A stretch of 64,000 nt of DNA from CAZRXG01 sp964603985 (GTDB lineage: Bacteria; Chloroflexota; Anaerolineae; Aggregatilineales; UBA3940). Within the stretch, counting starts at the first letter, position 1, and every line of letters begins with the position of its first letter. This document shows, one piece after another, positions 33,574 to 42,335 of the stretch. The notes below the pieces were generated by a model. It worked only from the letters and a program-made list of their open reading frames with translations, did no database searches and had not been told where the DNA came from. Location of the stretch: assembly GCA_964603985.1 (NCBI GenBank), contig CAZRXG010000013.1, forward strand, positions 41,330 to 105,329, read 5' to 3'. Position numbers and translations under genes: made by a program.

Positions 33574-34371
33574 TTAGAACAAACCCGGCACCAGAGCCTT
33601 GCGCTCCGGCGGATAGTCGGGGAAGCTCTCGCGGTACCATATGTGATGATCGCGCGCACGGGGCACCAAGTTGGCGACCGTCCACACCGCGAACGCCAGC
33701 CCCGGCGGCGACCACGTCATCACCGCCCACCCGATCCACTCGACGATCTCGCCAAGGTAGTTGGGACACGATATCCAGCGGTACAGTCTACCGTAGGGAA
33801 TCCGGTACTCGCTTTCGCCGGGTCGGCGCAGATTGCGCAGCGTCCGGTCGGCGAAGCGGTTGGTGAGATACCCGGCGATAAAAAGCGCCATCCCGGCCAG
33901 AAATCGCGGATCGCGCAGCCAGTCAACCGGATAGCCGCCGCACAGCGTGAACAGGTAGCGCCCGTTCAGGTAGCCGTTAGCCACGTTGAAGAAGAACGCC
34001 AGCGCGGCCACACAGGCAGGCATCTCCTTGCCCTTCCCTCGCAGCGTAAACGGGTAGATGAACGCCCGGTGGACGTAGTGCGCTTCCCACAGCAGGAAGA
34101 AGATCACCTGCACAACCGTGAGGCAGTCAAGTCCCAGAACAAAGAACGCACCCATGACCAGCGCAGCGGGGGCCTCCATCAGCAGCCAGCCGAGCCTGTT
34201 GGGGATCATCAGACCCCAGCCGCCGCGCGTGTGCCGCCCGTAGGGGGCGCTCACAAAAAACAGCGCGACGAACACTACGGCCGAGAGGACGAGCCAGCCG
34301 ATGATGAAGGCGTTGTAGAATGTGTGCTCGCCGAAGACGGCGCGGGGTGCTGAGGCAATGCGGGTAACCAA
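33574..34371 (-). CDS. Steroid 5-alpha-reductase-like membrane protein (DUF1295 fold)
   Basis: 265 residues if translation starts at the TTG at 34371; no ATG or GTG fits better, and the frame is open to 34620 only as an out-of-frame shadow of the epimerase. Six or seven hydrophobic segments are seen. The C-terminal half has YRIPYGRLYRWISCPNYLGE and WTVANLVPRARDHHIWYRES, the NADPH-binding signature of the 3-oxo-5-alpha-steroid 4-dehydrogenase C-terminal domain. Such enzymes reduce enone or polyprenyl double bonds in the membrane. The gene would overlap the epimerase end by 97 bases, so either coupling is unusual or the start is wrong. Confidence 0.78.
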   Translation of the reverse strand: MVTRIASAPRAVFGEHTFYNAFIIGWLVLSAVVFVALFFVSAPYGRHTRGGWGLMIPNRLGWLLMEAPAALVMGAFFVLGLDCLTVVQVIFFLLWEAHYVHRAFIYPFTLRGKGKEMPACVAALAFFFNVANGYLNGRYLFTLCGGYPVDWLRDPRFLAGMALFIAGYLTNRFADRTLRNLRRPGESEYRIPYGRLYRWISCPNYLGEIVEWIGWAVMTWSPPGLAFAVWTVANLVPRARDHHIWYRESFPDYPPERKALVPGLF

Positions 34372-35387
34372 GAGGCTTCCTCCGATTCGGGCAGCGTGAT
34401 TGGGTGGCGAAGATAGCCAGCCTGTGCAAACCAGCGCAGGGTATCGACCAGCGTCTCTCGCAGGGGGCGGGGGGCATAGCCAAGCTCGCGGGTGGCACGC
34501 TCGTGGCTGACCTCGCGGTAGCTGTGCAGCGCGTTGAGTGAAACGGCGGTGTACAGCGGTCGCTGCCCGGTGACGCGCGCAAAGGCCGTCATAAACGGTG
34601 CACCGACGAGCGCCAGCCACAGCGGGGCGGTCAATCTGCGCCGCGCCATGCCGGTGATCTCGTCCACAATGTCTGCCAGATCACGCACCGAAGCCCACGT
34701 GCCGCCCAGGATGTACGCCGCACCTCTGGGGGCACACACTGCGGCCCGTACCGCGCCACGGGCCACGTCACGCGCGTCCACCCAGTTGAACCCGCCGTTG
34801 ACCAGCAGGGGGAGCGTGCCGTTCGCCAGTGCTACCAGCGCCTGCCCGAAGTGCGAGGGTTTGTAGTCGTGCGGCCCGATGACGGCGGTCGGCCTGATGA
34901 TGACGGCGTCCAGCCCGTGTGCGATCCCCGACTGCACCTCGCGCTCGGCGGCGGCCTTCGACCGGCCGTAGGACGAGACGCCAGACGCCCCGGCCAGCCC
35001 GCGTGATTCATCGACCGGGGCATCCGGCGGGAAGGGCGACAGCGCCTCAATCGAGCTGAAGTGAATCAGGCGATCCACACCGCAGTCGAGACAGGCCCGC
35101 ACCACGTTGCGCGTGCCAATGACGTTAACCGCTTCGAGTCGTGCTTTCTCGCTTCGCAGCAGCGAAATGTGGGAAGCCAGGTGGAAGACAACCGCCGCGC
35201 CTTCAAACGCGCGGCGCAGCGAAGCCAGATCGGAGAGATCGCCCTCAACCGTCTCAAGAGCTAGCCCGGCCAGCGCCCGCCGGTCGGTGTGTACCAGAGC
35301 CTGCACCGCATACCCACCGGCCAGCAGATCCCGCACCAGATTAGCGCCCACATGTCCGGCTGCGCCGGTGACCACAACTTTCTGCAT
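34275..35387 (-). CDS. NAD-dependent epimerase/dehydratase, 3-beta-HSD/dihydroflavonol-reductase-like
   Basis: 370 residues. VTGAAGHVGANL is the dinucleotide-binding motif, VFHLASHISLL the following strand, HFSSIEALSPFPPDAPVDES and YGRSKAAAEREV the active-site segments with Tyr and Lys. Members oxidise or reduce hydroxyl or keto groups on steroids, flavonoids or polyketides. The last 35 residues (APSSASTHSTTPSSS) look non-functional and are read from the overlap with the next gene. A frameshift shortening the true protein cannot be ruled out. Pairing with a 5-alpha-reductase-like gene suggests a two-step modification of a lipid or isoprenoid. Confidence 0.85.
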   Translation of the reverse strand: MQKVVVTGAAGHVGANLVRDLLAGGYAVQALVHTDRRALAGLALETVEGDLSDLASLRRAFEGAAVVFHLASHISLLRSEKARLEAVNVIGTRNVVRACLDCGVDRLIHFSSIEALSPFPPDAPVDESRGLAGASGVSSYGRSKAAAEREVQSGIAHGLDAVIIRPTAVIGPHDYKPSHFGQALVALANGTLPLLVNGGFNWVDARDVARGAVRAAVCAPRGAAYILGGTWASVRDLADIVDEITGMARRRLTAPLWLALVGAPFMTAFARVTGQRPLYTAVSLNALHSYREVSHERATRELGYAPRPLRETLVDTLRWFAQAGYLRHPITLPESEEASWLPALPQHPAPSSASTHSTTPSSSAGSSSRP

Positions 35388-35590
35388 GTTCTCTCCTGCA
35401 TGGTATAACCGGGTTTTGTGGTGAAGGTTCCGCCCCCCACGCGCTCGCTACCGGGCAACGAAGGTGACCAGAAGGCGCCCAGAACGGGTGATGATGATCT
35501 TGCCATCGGGGCCTACGTAAGGAAAGGTGGGTAGCGGTAATCTATATATTGTATATTCTATATATCTGTTTTACCTGGAAAGGTGAAGGA

Positions 35591-37726
35591 ATGATGTCTT
35601 ACTGGTTTGCCGGAAGAATGGTTCTGTTTGCTGTGATGCTTGGTCTGCTCTCTGCGGGCCTGGCAGCGTGCACGAGCGGTGTCAATGGAGAGCAGCCCAC
35701 CGCCGCGTCCACGCCCACCCAGGGGCGCAGCGAAGCCGGAGGGGACGGCGAGAATCCAGGCGACGACTCACCCAAGGAGATCGCCGGGACCGTCCCGGCT
35801 CCCGATTTCCCCGCCGACCTGGACTGGCTCAACGTTTCCGCCCCGCCGGCGATGGAAGACCTGCGCGGCAAGGTCGTGCTGCTCGACTTCTGGACGTACG
35901 GGTGCATCAACTGCATGCACATGTTCCCCATCCTGGAGCGCCTGGAGGATAAATACGCCGACGAGCTGGTCGTCATCGGCGTGCACTCCGCCAAGTTCGC
36001 CAACGAGGGCGAGACCGACAACATCCGCCAGATCATCCGGCGCTACGACCTGCGTCACCCGGTCATCAACGACAGCGACTTTCGGGTGTGGGGTCTCTAC
36101 GGCGTAAGGGCGTGGCCGAGCTTCGCGATCATCGACCCGCGCGGCCAAGTCTACGCCATCGATGCGGGTGAGATCCCGTTTGAGGCATTCGACCGCATCA
36201 TCGGCGGTATGGTGGCCTACTTCGACAGCCTCGGCGAGATAGATCGCGCGCCGCTCGACCTGGCGCGGCAAGGTGACGGTGACCCCGATACCCCGCTGCT
36301 GTTCCCCGGCAAGGTGCTGGCGGACGAGGCGGGCGACCGGCTCTTCATCGCCGACAGCAACCACCACCGCATCGTCGTGGCCGACCTGACCACCTACGAG
36401 GTGCTGGACGTCATCGGCGCGGGGCGGCGCGGCCTGAACGACGGCGACTTTGAGGCGGCGACGTTCAACAAGCCGCAGGGTATGGCGCTCGACGGCGACA
36501 TTCTCTACGTGGCCGACACAAACAACCACGCCATCCGCGCCATCGACCTGGACGCACGGGCGGTCAGCACCATTGCCGGGACGGGCGTGCGCGGTACCAC
36601 AGCCCCACGCTTCGGCGAGCCGGTGCCTGAGCCGCTCACACAGGTCAACCTCAGAAGTCCATGGGATGTGGAGATGGGCGACGACAGCACGCTGTACATC
36701 GCCATGGCGGGGACGCACCAGATATGGTCGCTCGACCTGGACACCAACGTCCTGCGCCCGACCGTCGGCAATGGGCGAGAGTCGCTGAAAAACGGCTCGC
36801 TGCGCACCTCCGAGCTGGCACAGCCCAGCGGCCTGTACTACGCCGACGGCCTGCTGTACTTCGCGGACAGCGAATCGAGCAGCATCCGTGTGGCCGACTT
36901 CAACCGCGACGAGGTGCGCACGCTGGCCGGGCCGCTTGAGAACACGCTGTTCGACTTCGGTGACGTTGACGGCGTGGTCGGCAAGTCGCGCCTCCAGCAC
37001 CCGCTGGGCGTGGTCGGGGCGGGGGATGGCCTGCTCTACGTCGCCGACACCTACAACAGCAAGATCAAGGTCATCGACCTGGAGACCGACGAGACGACGA
37101 CGCTGTTCGGGATGGGCGAAACGGGCGGCTTTCGCGATGCCGGGGTGGACGAGGCCCAGTTCGACGAGCCGGGCGGCCTGGATTACGCCGGTGGCAGGCT
37201 GTACGTGGCCGACACCAACAACCACGCCATCCGGGTCATCGACCTGGCGGCCAACACCGTCAGCACGGTGACGTTCCCCAACCCGGAGGCGCTGCGCATC
37301 GCCGAGGAGGTGATGGTCGTGGGTGGCAACCTGAGCGCCGACCCGGATGTCGTGCTGCCGGAGCAGCGCGTCGCGGCGGGCGAGGGCGAGATCGTGATGC
37401 GGATCGCGCTGCCGGACGGCTTCAAGATCAACGACCTGATCGACTCGACCGGCGCGTTCTCGTCCAACGGAGACGCCGTGCTGGTCGCCGTCGAGGACGG
37501 GACGGCCGTCGTGGGTGAGAGGGAGATCCGCGTGCCGGTGACGCTCGTCGCGGGCAGCGACACACTGTACGCCGACCTGACCCTCTACTACTGCCGGGTG
37601 GGCGAGGAAGCGCTGTGCCTCATCGAAAGCGTGGTGTTCGAGGTGCCGGTCGTGGTCAGCGCCGACGGCGGCGGGGCTGCGTCTGAGATCGTCATCGAGC
37701 ACGTCGTCGTGCCGCCGGAGCTGTAG
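35591..37726 (+). CDS. Thioredoxin-like lipoprotein with NHL beta-propeller (NHLRC2-like)
   Basis: 711 residues; the tandem ATGs at 35591/35594 follow AGGTGAAGGA. A lipoprotein signal ends at LAAC with Cys27. The thioredoxin-like domain (about 60-205) has LLDFWTYGCINCMHMFP, with Cys105 and Cys108 as the CxxC pair. NHL repeats follow (about 225-575), each ending near LYVADTNNHAIRVIDL. The last 130 residues are a beta-rich domain. The order thioredoxin-NHL is that of NHLRC2. The protein is probably attached to the outer face of the membrane and reduces or isomerises disulfides; partner unknown. AT-rich TATATT boxes lie at about 35545-35565. Confidence 0.87.
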   Translation: MMSYWFAGRMVLFAVMLGLLSAGLAACTSGVNGEQPTAASTPTQGRSEAGGDGENPGDDSPKEIAGTVPAPDFPADLDWLNVSAPPAMEDLRGKVVLLDFWTYGCINCMHMFPILERLEDKYADELVVIGVHSAKFANEGETDNIRQIIRRYDLRHPVINDSDFRVWGLYGVRAWPSFAIIDPRGQVYAIDAGEIPFEAFDRIIGGMVAYFDSLGEIDRAPLDLARQGDGDPDTPLLFPGKVLADEAGDRLFIADSNHHRIVVADLTTYEVLDVIGAGRRGLNDGDFEAATFNKPQGMALDGDILYVADTNNHAIRAIDLDARAVSTIAGTGVRGTTAPRFGEPVPEPLTQVNLRSPWDVEMGDDSTLYIAMAGTHQIWSLDLDTNVLRPTVGNGRESLKNGSLRTSELAQPSGLYYADGLLYFADSESSSIRVADFNRDEVRTLAGPLENTLFDFGDVDGVVGKSRLQHPLGVVGAGDGLLYVADTYNSKIKVIDLETDETTTLFGMGETGGFRDAGVDEAQFDEPGGLDYAGGRLYVADTNNHAIRVIDLAANTVSTVTFPNPEALRIAEEVMVVGGNLSADPDVVLPEQRVAAGEGEIVMRIALPDGFKINDLIDSTGAFSSNGDAVLVAVEDGTAVVGEREIRVPVTLVAGSDTLYADLTLYYCRVGEEALCLIESVVFEVPVVVSADGGGAASEIVIEHVVVPPEL

Positions 37727-37849
37727 GCAGGTGCAGTTGCGTCGTGGCGGGTGACGTTTGACACTACCGCTCCATCGGCCCCTCAGGTTATGCTGAGACA
37801 AACCACGGGCAGCTGATAGGTGCGCCCGTGCTCTCCAGGAGGGTATAAA

Positions 37850-38794
37850 ATGGTGGGGACAATCTTGCTCGTCACCGGGGGAGTCATCGTGGCGGCGATC
37901 CTGGGCGTGTGGATCTTCGGCGAGCGCGGGCGGCTGCTGCGCCCCTCGACGCGGGCCTGGCTCCGGGAGGGGGGCCTGCGCTACGTGCTGAGCGGTGACT
38001 TTTTCCACGCCTACTTTTACTCGCGCTGGACCAACCAGTACATCGGGTATTCGGTCAGGCACTCCTTCCCGCGCCTGGAACCGGTGGAAGGTGAGCGGCG
38101 GTGGGCCGACAACTACCACGGCAAGGTGCTCACCCCGGAATTGGCCGAGGCGCTGATCACCGTCGGGGAGGACATCCACCGCCAGGACCTGGAGCAGGTT
38201 ATCCCCTACACCACGGCGCGCGAGCTGGTACTCGCGGGGCCGCCGGAGATAGCCGTCTATGAGTGCGGCTGCCGCCACGCCCGCCCCAACCCGTGCCAGC
38301 CCACACAGGTGTGCATGGTCGTCGGGCAGCCTTTCGTGGACTTCATCCTGGAGCACAACCCGCAGAGCAGTCGGCGTCTCACGCAGGCGGAGGCGGTGGA
38401 GCTTCTGCGGGCCGAGCACGAGCGGGGACACGTCCACGTGGCCTACTTCAAGGACGTGATGCTGAACCGCTTTTACGCGATCTGCAACTGCTGTGGGTGC
38501 TGCTGCGCCGGGATCGAGGCGATGCTTAAACGCGGCGCGCCGATGGTGGCCTCGTCGGGCTACGTGGCACAGGTGGACAGTGCGCTCTGCGCCGCCTGTG
38601 GGACGTGCGAGGAGGCCTGCCCGTTCAAGGCGATCCACGTCAACGGCGGGGCGATGGTTGATTGGGAGACGTGCATGGGCTGCGGAGCGTGCGCCGCGCT
38701 GTGCCCCAACGAGGCCATATCGCTGGTGCGCGACGAGCGCAAAGGCCCGCCGCTGGACGTGCGGCGGCTGGTTCAGGAGGGGGGCGCGGGCTGA
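37850..38794 (+). CDS. Membrane-anchored 4Fe-4S ferredoxin-domain protein
   Basis: 314 residues from the ATG at 37850 (CCAGGAGGG upstream). One N-terminal membrane helix (TILLVTGGVIVAAILGVWIF) anchors it. Cys motifs follow: YECGCRHARPNPCQPTQVC near residue 140, CNCCGCCCAG near 215, and two 4Fe-4S motifs at the C-terminus (CAACGTCEEACPF and CMGCGACAALCPN). With up to four Cys groups it looks like an electron carrier. Family members of this layout are known, from memory, only as 4Fe-4S binding proteins. It lies 123 bases after the thioredoxin lipoprotein, in the same direction. The partner enzyme is not visible. Confidence 0.8.
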   Translation: MVGTILLVTGGVIVAAILGVWIFGERGRLLRPSTRAWLREGGLRYVLSGDFFHAYFYSRWTNQYIGYSVRHSFPRLEPVEGERRWADNYHGKVLTPELAEALITVGEDIHRQDLEQVIPYTTARELVLAGPPEIAVYECGCRHARPNPCQPTQVCMVVGQPFVDFILEHNPQSSRRLTQAEAVELLRAEHERGHVHVAYFKDVMLNRFYAICNCCGCCCAGIEAMLKRGAPMVASSGYVAQVDSALCAACGTCEEACPFKAIHVNGGAMVDWETCMGCGACAALCPNEAISLVRDERKGPPLDVRRLVQEGGAG

Positions 38795-38822
38795 CCCGGC
38801 AGCAAGATACCAACGGGAAAAG

Positions 38823-38852
38823 AAACAGCACTGCGCGCCGGCAGTGCTGTTT
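38823..38852. terminator. Bidirectional intrinsic terminator
   Basis: AAACAGCACTGC (38823-38834) pairs perfectly with GCAGTGCTGTTT (38841-38852) over a 6-base loop. The A/T ends give a T-run on either strand. It separates the convergent Fe-S and TadG-like genes. Confidence 0.85.
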
Positions 38853-38877
38853 TGCTATGCGTCTGTGAGGGAGCCGG

Positions 38878-40902
38878 TCACTGCACCAGGAAGGGACGGG
38901 ACTCGATTTCGATCTTCCAGCCGTAGGTGTCGTTTCCACCGGGCCGGTAGTGCGCGATCAGGCGGCCGCCGTAAAACGGCACGCCCGAGTCGTCGGAGGG
39001 AATGGTGAACGCGTAGGGGGGAGTCTGCCAGTTGCTCCCTAGGGGGATATTAGCAGGGCCCTCCCGCGCGAAGCCCAGGGTGCTGCACCGGCTCCAGGCA
39101 GAAGCCCCATTGTCGTCGTAGCAGGCCACCCAGTCTGACGTGGGGATCGAGTCGAAGTAGAAGTAGATCGGGTCCTGCGCGCCCGCGTCCGCGTCGAACA
39201 TCTGGATGCTCATCCGCTGGCCCGCGAACTCCGGCCCCAGGTAGGTCAGGGGGATGTCGACGTCGACATTCACGTTGGAGTTCATCGGCAGGCGTCCCAT
39301 GCCGTAGACGCCCACGCCCTTTGACACGTGCGGCTCGTCGCCCTCGCTGCGGGCAACCTGGATGTAGATGTGGCGGGCGTTGATGTTGGATGGCACGGCC
39401 GCGTCGGGATCGCCGCCGACAGAGTTAGGTGACGGCCCGGCCCAGAACTCGAAGCCGTTTTCAGACTTGCCGGACAGGCCGCGCACCTGCAGGTATATCT
39501 GGCGGGTGCCGCTGATGGGGTCTTCGTAGATATTGGGGGTCTCGGTGGACAGATCGATGACGAAGTCCCCGTTGGTTGTCGCGCTGCAGCCGGTCGGCGC
39601 GCGGGTGTGCGGGGGGTTGACCATGCCCTCATGGAACAAATTCCAATAAGCCTGGCAGTCCTCGGTTTTCGTCACCGGCTCCGCGGGGACACACAGATCC
39701 GGGGTCGGCACAATGGGCTTGCCGTACTTGTCAAACAGTGCCTGAAACACGCATTCGGAACTTCCTGAGCCGTCAAAAGCCGGCATGAGGTCATCCCCCG
39801 ACGCGCCGGGCGAGACCCACGTCGCGTTGGTGGCCTCGCCCTCCGCGGCCGCCTCTGCGCTGGTGTACTGGCCGGTCGGCGAGGCCGGCTGGCTGCCCCA
39901 GTCGGTCTTGCCGATGTAGAAAGCCAGGTCCACCTCCTGCAGCGCGCCGCTGGGGGACTGCTCGTAGTAGTAGAGGCGGTAGAGCGTGCGCGTGTTGTAG
40001 CTCCGGGTGTAGCTGCCCGGCTCACCGCAGAACCCATCAGCGCCGGTGCCACGGTTCTCGTCGATGGCCACGAACCAGAAGGGGTTGGGATTCTCCCCAC
40101 CGCTGCCCCAGGGAGTGTTGGGCAGGAAGGGGTTTTTTCGCTGGCTGTAATTGGCGCTGCTCTGGGTGCCATCCACCCCGTAGAGCGATTGTGTGCCGGT
40201 CGGCGGGTTGCCGGTGTCGGGGTCGAAGATCTCGACGCGCACCTTGTCGTGGGGGTAGGTCCCGGGGATGACGATGCGGTAGGTATACGCGCCCTCCAGT
40301 TCATTCCACCAGACTGAGTTGGTCGGGGTGTACGGGTCGCCGTAGTCGGTGCAGAGTTGGGGGCCGAAGATGGCACTGTTGGACGCCTTGACAACGCCGA
40401 ACTCGGCGGTGTCGCTGGCGAAGACGTCAACCAGCGGGAAGTACTCGGCCGTCGCGCTGCTGGAGATCTCGATCTTGTCGAAGCCGATCAGCGGCATGAA
40501 GTAGGTCTCGCTCTCCCAGTGGGCCTCGACCAGGTAGCGCCTTGCGCCGGGGAGGTACCCGTTCTGCTCCTCACCACAGTAGTCGTCGTCGTCCCAGTTA
40601 ACCGCGCCGCAGGACGCAGCCTGAGCCAAAACGATGTCGTTGGCGGCCATGAGCTGCATCCCGCGCGTGTTGGCCTCATCAAGCCCCTGGTCGAGCACGA
40701 TCACCCCGGCCAGCGCGGCGGCGTCGACGGCGCGGTCAAGCTGCGCCTGGCGCATGAACAGCACACCCACGTCGACGGCGATGCCGGCCGCCACCAGCAA
40801 ACCGACCATGGCAAACGCCAGCACCAGGAGCATCTGCCCCCGCTCGCGGTCGTGGCCGGGTTGGTGTGCGTGTGTATCAGCTATTCTGTTATGGTTCTGC
40901 AT
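38878..40902 (-). CDS. TadG-like protein (putative Flp-pilus-assembly TadE/G family), large
   Basis: 674 residues from the ATG at 40902, with GAGG 7 bases upstream; a GTG/ATG-type start six codons earlier is possible. The N-terminus has GQMLLVLAFAMVGLLVAAGI followed by AVDVGVLFMRQAQLDRAVDAAALAG, the TadG-type pseudopilin helix. The remaining 600 residues are extracellular in type, rich in Gly/Asn/Tyr and Cys, with no catalytic motif recognised. TadE/G proteins are minor components of Tad pili or surface structures. It is the third gene of a TadE/G-like trio. No Tad ATPase or prepilin peptidase is present in the window. Confidence 0.78.
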   Translation of the reverse strand: MQNHNRIADTHAHQPGHDRERGQMLLVLAFAMVGLLVAAGIAVDVGVLFMRQAQLDRAVDAAALAGVIVLDQGLDEANTRGMQLMAANDIVLAQAASCGAVNWDDDDYCGEEQNGYLPGARRYLVEAHWESETYFMPLIGFDKIEISSSATAEYFPLVDVFASDTAEFGVVKASNSAIFGPQLCTDYGDPYTPTNSVWWNELEGAYTYRIVIPGTYPHDKVRVEIFDPDTGNPPTGTQSLYGVDGTQSSANYSQRKNPFLPNTPWGSGGENPNPFWFVAIDENRGTGADGFCGEPGSYTRSYNTRTLYRLYYYEQSPSGALQEVDLAFYIGKTDWGSQPASPTGQYTSAEAAAEGEATNATWVSPGASGDDLMPAFDGSGSSECVFQALFDKYGKPIVPTPDLCVPAEPVTKTEDCQAYWNLFHEGMVNPPHTRAPTGCSATTNGDFVIDLSTETPNIYEDPISGTRQIYLQVRGLSGKSENGFEFWAGPSPNSVGGDPDAAVPSNINARHIYIQVARSEGDEPHVSKGVGVYGMGRLPMNSNVNVDVDIPLTYLGPEFAGQRMSIQMFDADAGAQDPIYFYFDSIPTSDWVACYDDNGASAWSRCSTLGFAREGPANIPLGSNWQTPPYAFTIPSDDSGVPFYGGRLIAHYRPGGNDTYGWKIEIESRPFLVQ

Positions 40903-40950
40903 ATTCCGAACCTCAACCATCTCTATGCTGCTAAAACTCTACACGGTCTA

Positions 40951-42156
40951 CTATTCAAAGCCGCAACTGGAGTCCCAGCGGACGAACTCGAAGTCGATTG
41001 TGTCGGCGCCAGTGCTGAAATCCGCTATGCGGACGACCACGAAGCCGTCGATGCGGTACTGCCAACGCGAAGTGGGGGGGGATGTATTGATCATGGGGTT
41101 GATGGGGATGATGGGGGCGCTGCCTTGCTGCTCGAAGGTATAGCCGATGATGCGCAGCGTGCGCCCCGTGCTCCTGTGATTCCCCAGTTGAACTGCGGCA
41201 TTGGCGACGGTCACGTTGGTATCAGGGCGTATTACCCAGTCACCGCGGTGCATCTGAACGTCGCCGGGCTCCAGGTACTCCTCAAAACCCAGCGTAGGGT
41301 CGAGACTGTTGCCCGGAAAGGTGAGCGAAGCCTGCAGATGAGCCGTTAAGACATGGCTAACATTCCAGGCCAGGAACTGAAAGCCCTCTCTTTTGGTTGC
41401 AGTGAACTCATTATTGAGGGGAACGTTCTCGATCACCTCGCCCTCGGCGGTCTCGGCGGGGAACCAGGCGCTGTTGATGGCGATCGGGTAGGCGCTGCAG
41501 CCGCTCACTAACTGGGCGACCGTCTCCTGCTCAACTTCCTGCCGCATGATGGAGTAGGCCCACAGGGGGACCAGCCCTCCCTCCTCGTCCGGTATCTTGA
41601 AGAAAGGCATGTTGAGCACGGTATTGGCCTTGTAGTGGACGACCACGATCACGAAGCGCGTTCCGTCGATGTCTCCGGGCGTGCCCCCGCCGACCGCGGG
41701 GCTGTCCTTCAAATCTTTGAGCACGTCGGCCGGTTTGAGGGGGTTGGTCACCTCGGTGCCGTAAACGCGCTGCTCGGTGGCGTCGCCCCAGGTCGTGCCG
41801 CCAGCGTCCCCTTCCCAGTACCAGTTACCGCCCCCGATGTCGATGATCGGCCGGATTATCCAGACGGTCATTCGATCTTCGTCGGTGGCCAGCGAGCTTT
41901 TGCTGGACTGGTCAACGACGACGGTCCTGATGCCTTGCTCGACGCCGCCAACCGCGCCGAAGCGCGCGCCCTCGCGGGCCGCCTGCTGCACGTGATTCTG
42001 CATGGTCAGGATGTTGGCCACTTCGAGCGTACCGGCGACGATAAGCAGCAAGACCGGCAGGACGAGCGCAAACTCGACCAGGCTCTGGCCGCGCCTGCTG
42101 CCCGCCTCCCGCCGGTGACGGGGTACTAGATGATAGATAAGTGCTTGTTTGATCAT
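40951..42156 (-). CDS. TadE-like protein
   Basis: 401 residues from the ATG at 42156; a GTG four codons upstream is the alternative. The N-terminus reads RRGQSLVEFALVLPVLLLIV followed by AGTLEVANILTMQNHVQQAAREGARFGAV, a clear TadE domain (PF07811 type). Beyond residue 70 lies a long, mostly beta-type exported region without recognised domains. It includes ETVAQLVSGCSAYPIAINSA and a C-terminal block with VRWDSSCGF. Such proteins are pilin-like and sorted by the Tad system. It lies 49 bases before the TadG-like gene and is likely co-transcribed with it. Confidence 0.82.
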   Translation of the reverse strand: MIKQALIYHLVPRHRREAGSRRGQSLVEFALVLPVLLLIVAGTLEVANILTMQNHVQQAAREGARFGAVGGVEQGIRTVVVDQSSKSSLATDEDRMTVWIIRPIIDIGGGNWYWEGDAGGTTWGDATEQRVYGTEVTNPLKPADVLKDLKDSPAVGGGTPGDIDGTRFVIVVVHYKANTVLNMPFFKIPDEEGGLVPLWAYSIMRQEVEQETVAQLVSGCSAYPIAINSAWFPAETAEGEVIENVPLNNEFTATKREGFQFLAWNVSHVLTAHLQASLTFPGNSLDPTLGFEEYLEPGDVQMHRGDWVIRPDTNVTVANAAVQLGNHRSTGRTLRIIGYTFEQQGSAPIIPINPMINTSPPTSRWQYRIDGFVVVRIADFSTGADTIDFEFVRWDSSCGFE

Positions 42157-42280
42157 AGTCTGATGCACCTTTGACTACTCTTTTGCTGCTGCCGGGAAGG
42201 GCCGGAAGACAATTCAGACAATGATACCTTGCAGGACATCAGTTTCACACCCGGCAGGCAGACGATTACGTACTCCTGAG

Positions 42281-42316
42281 TGGGGCACCCGGCCAAGGCT
42301 TGCACCGGGTGCCCCA
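42281..42316 (-). terminator. Hairpin between DUF11-TadE and TadE-like genes
   Basis: TGGGGCACCCGG (42281-42292) pairs with CCGGGTGCCCCA (42305-42316), a perfect 12-base stem with a 12-base loop. It lies 20 bases after the stop of the large protein (minus strand) and 125 bases before the next start. It lacks a T-run, so it may attenuate or stabilise rather than terminate. Confidence 0.6.
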
Positions 42317-42335
42317 TCTTATTCGTTAGCCACAA

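Noticed and set aside
35768..38638. A 956-codon minus-strand open frame across the thioredoxin/NHL and Fe-S genes
   Set aside because: It is antisense to two well-supported genes, has no recognisable domain or ribosome binding site, and arises from GC-rich codon bias.
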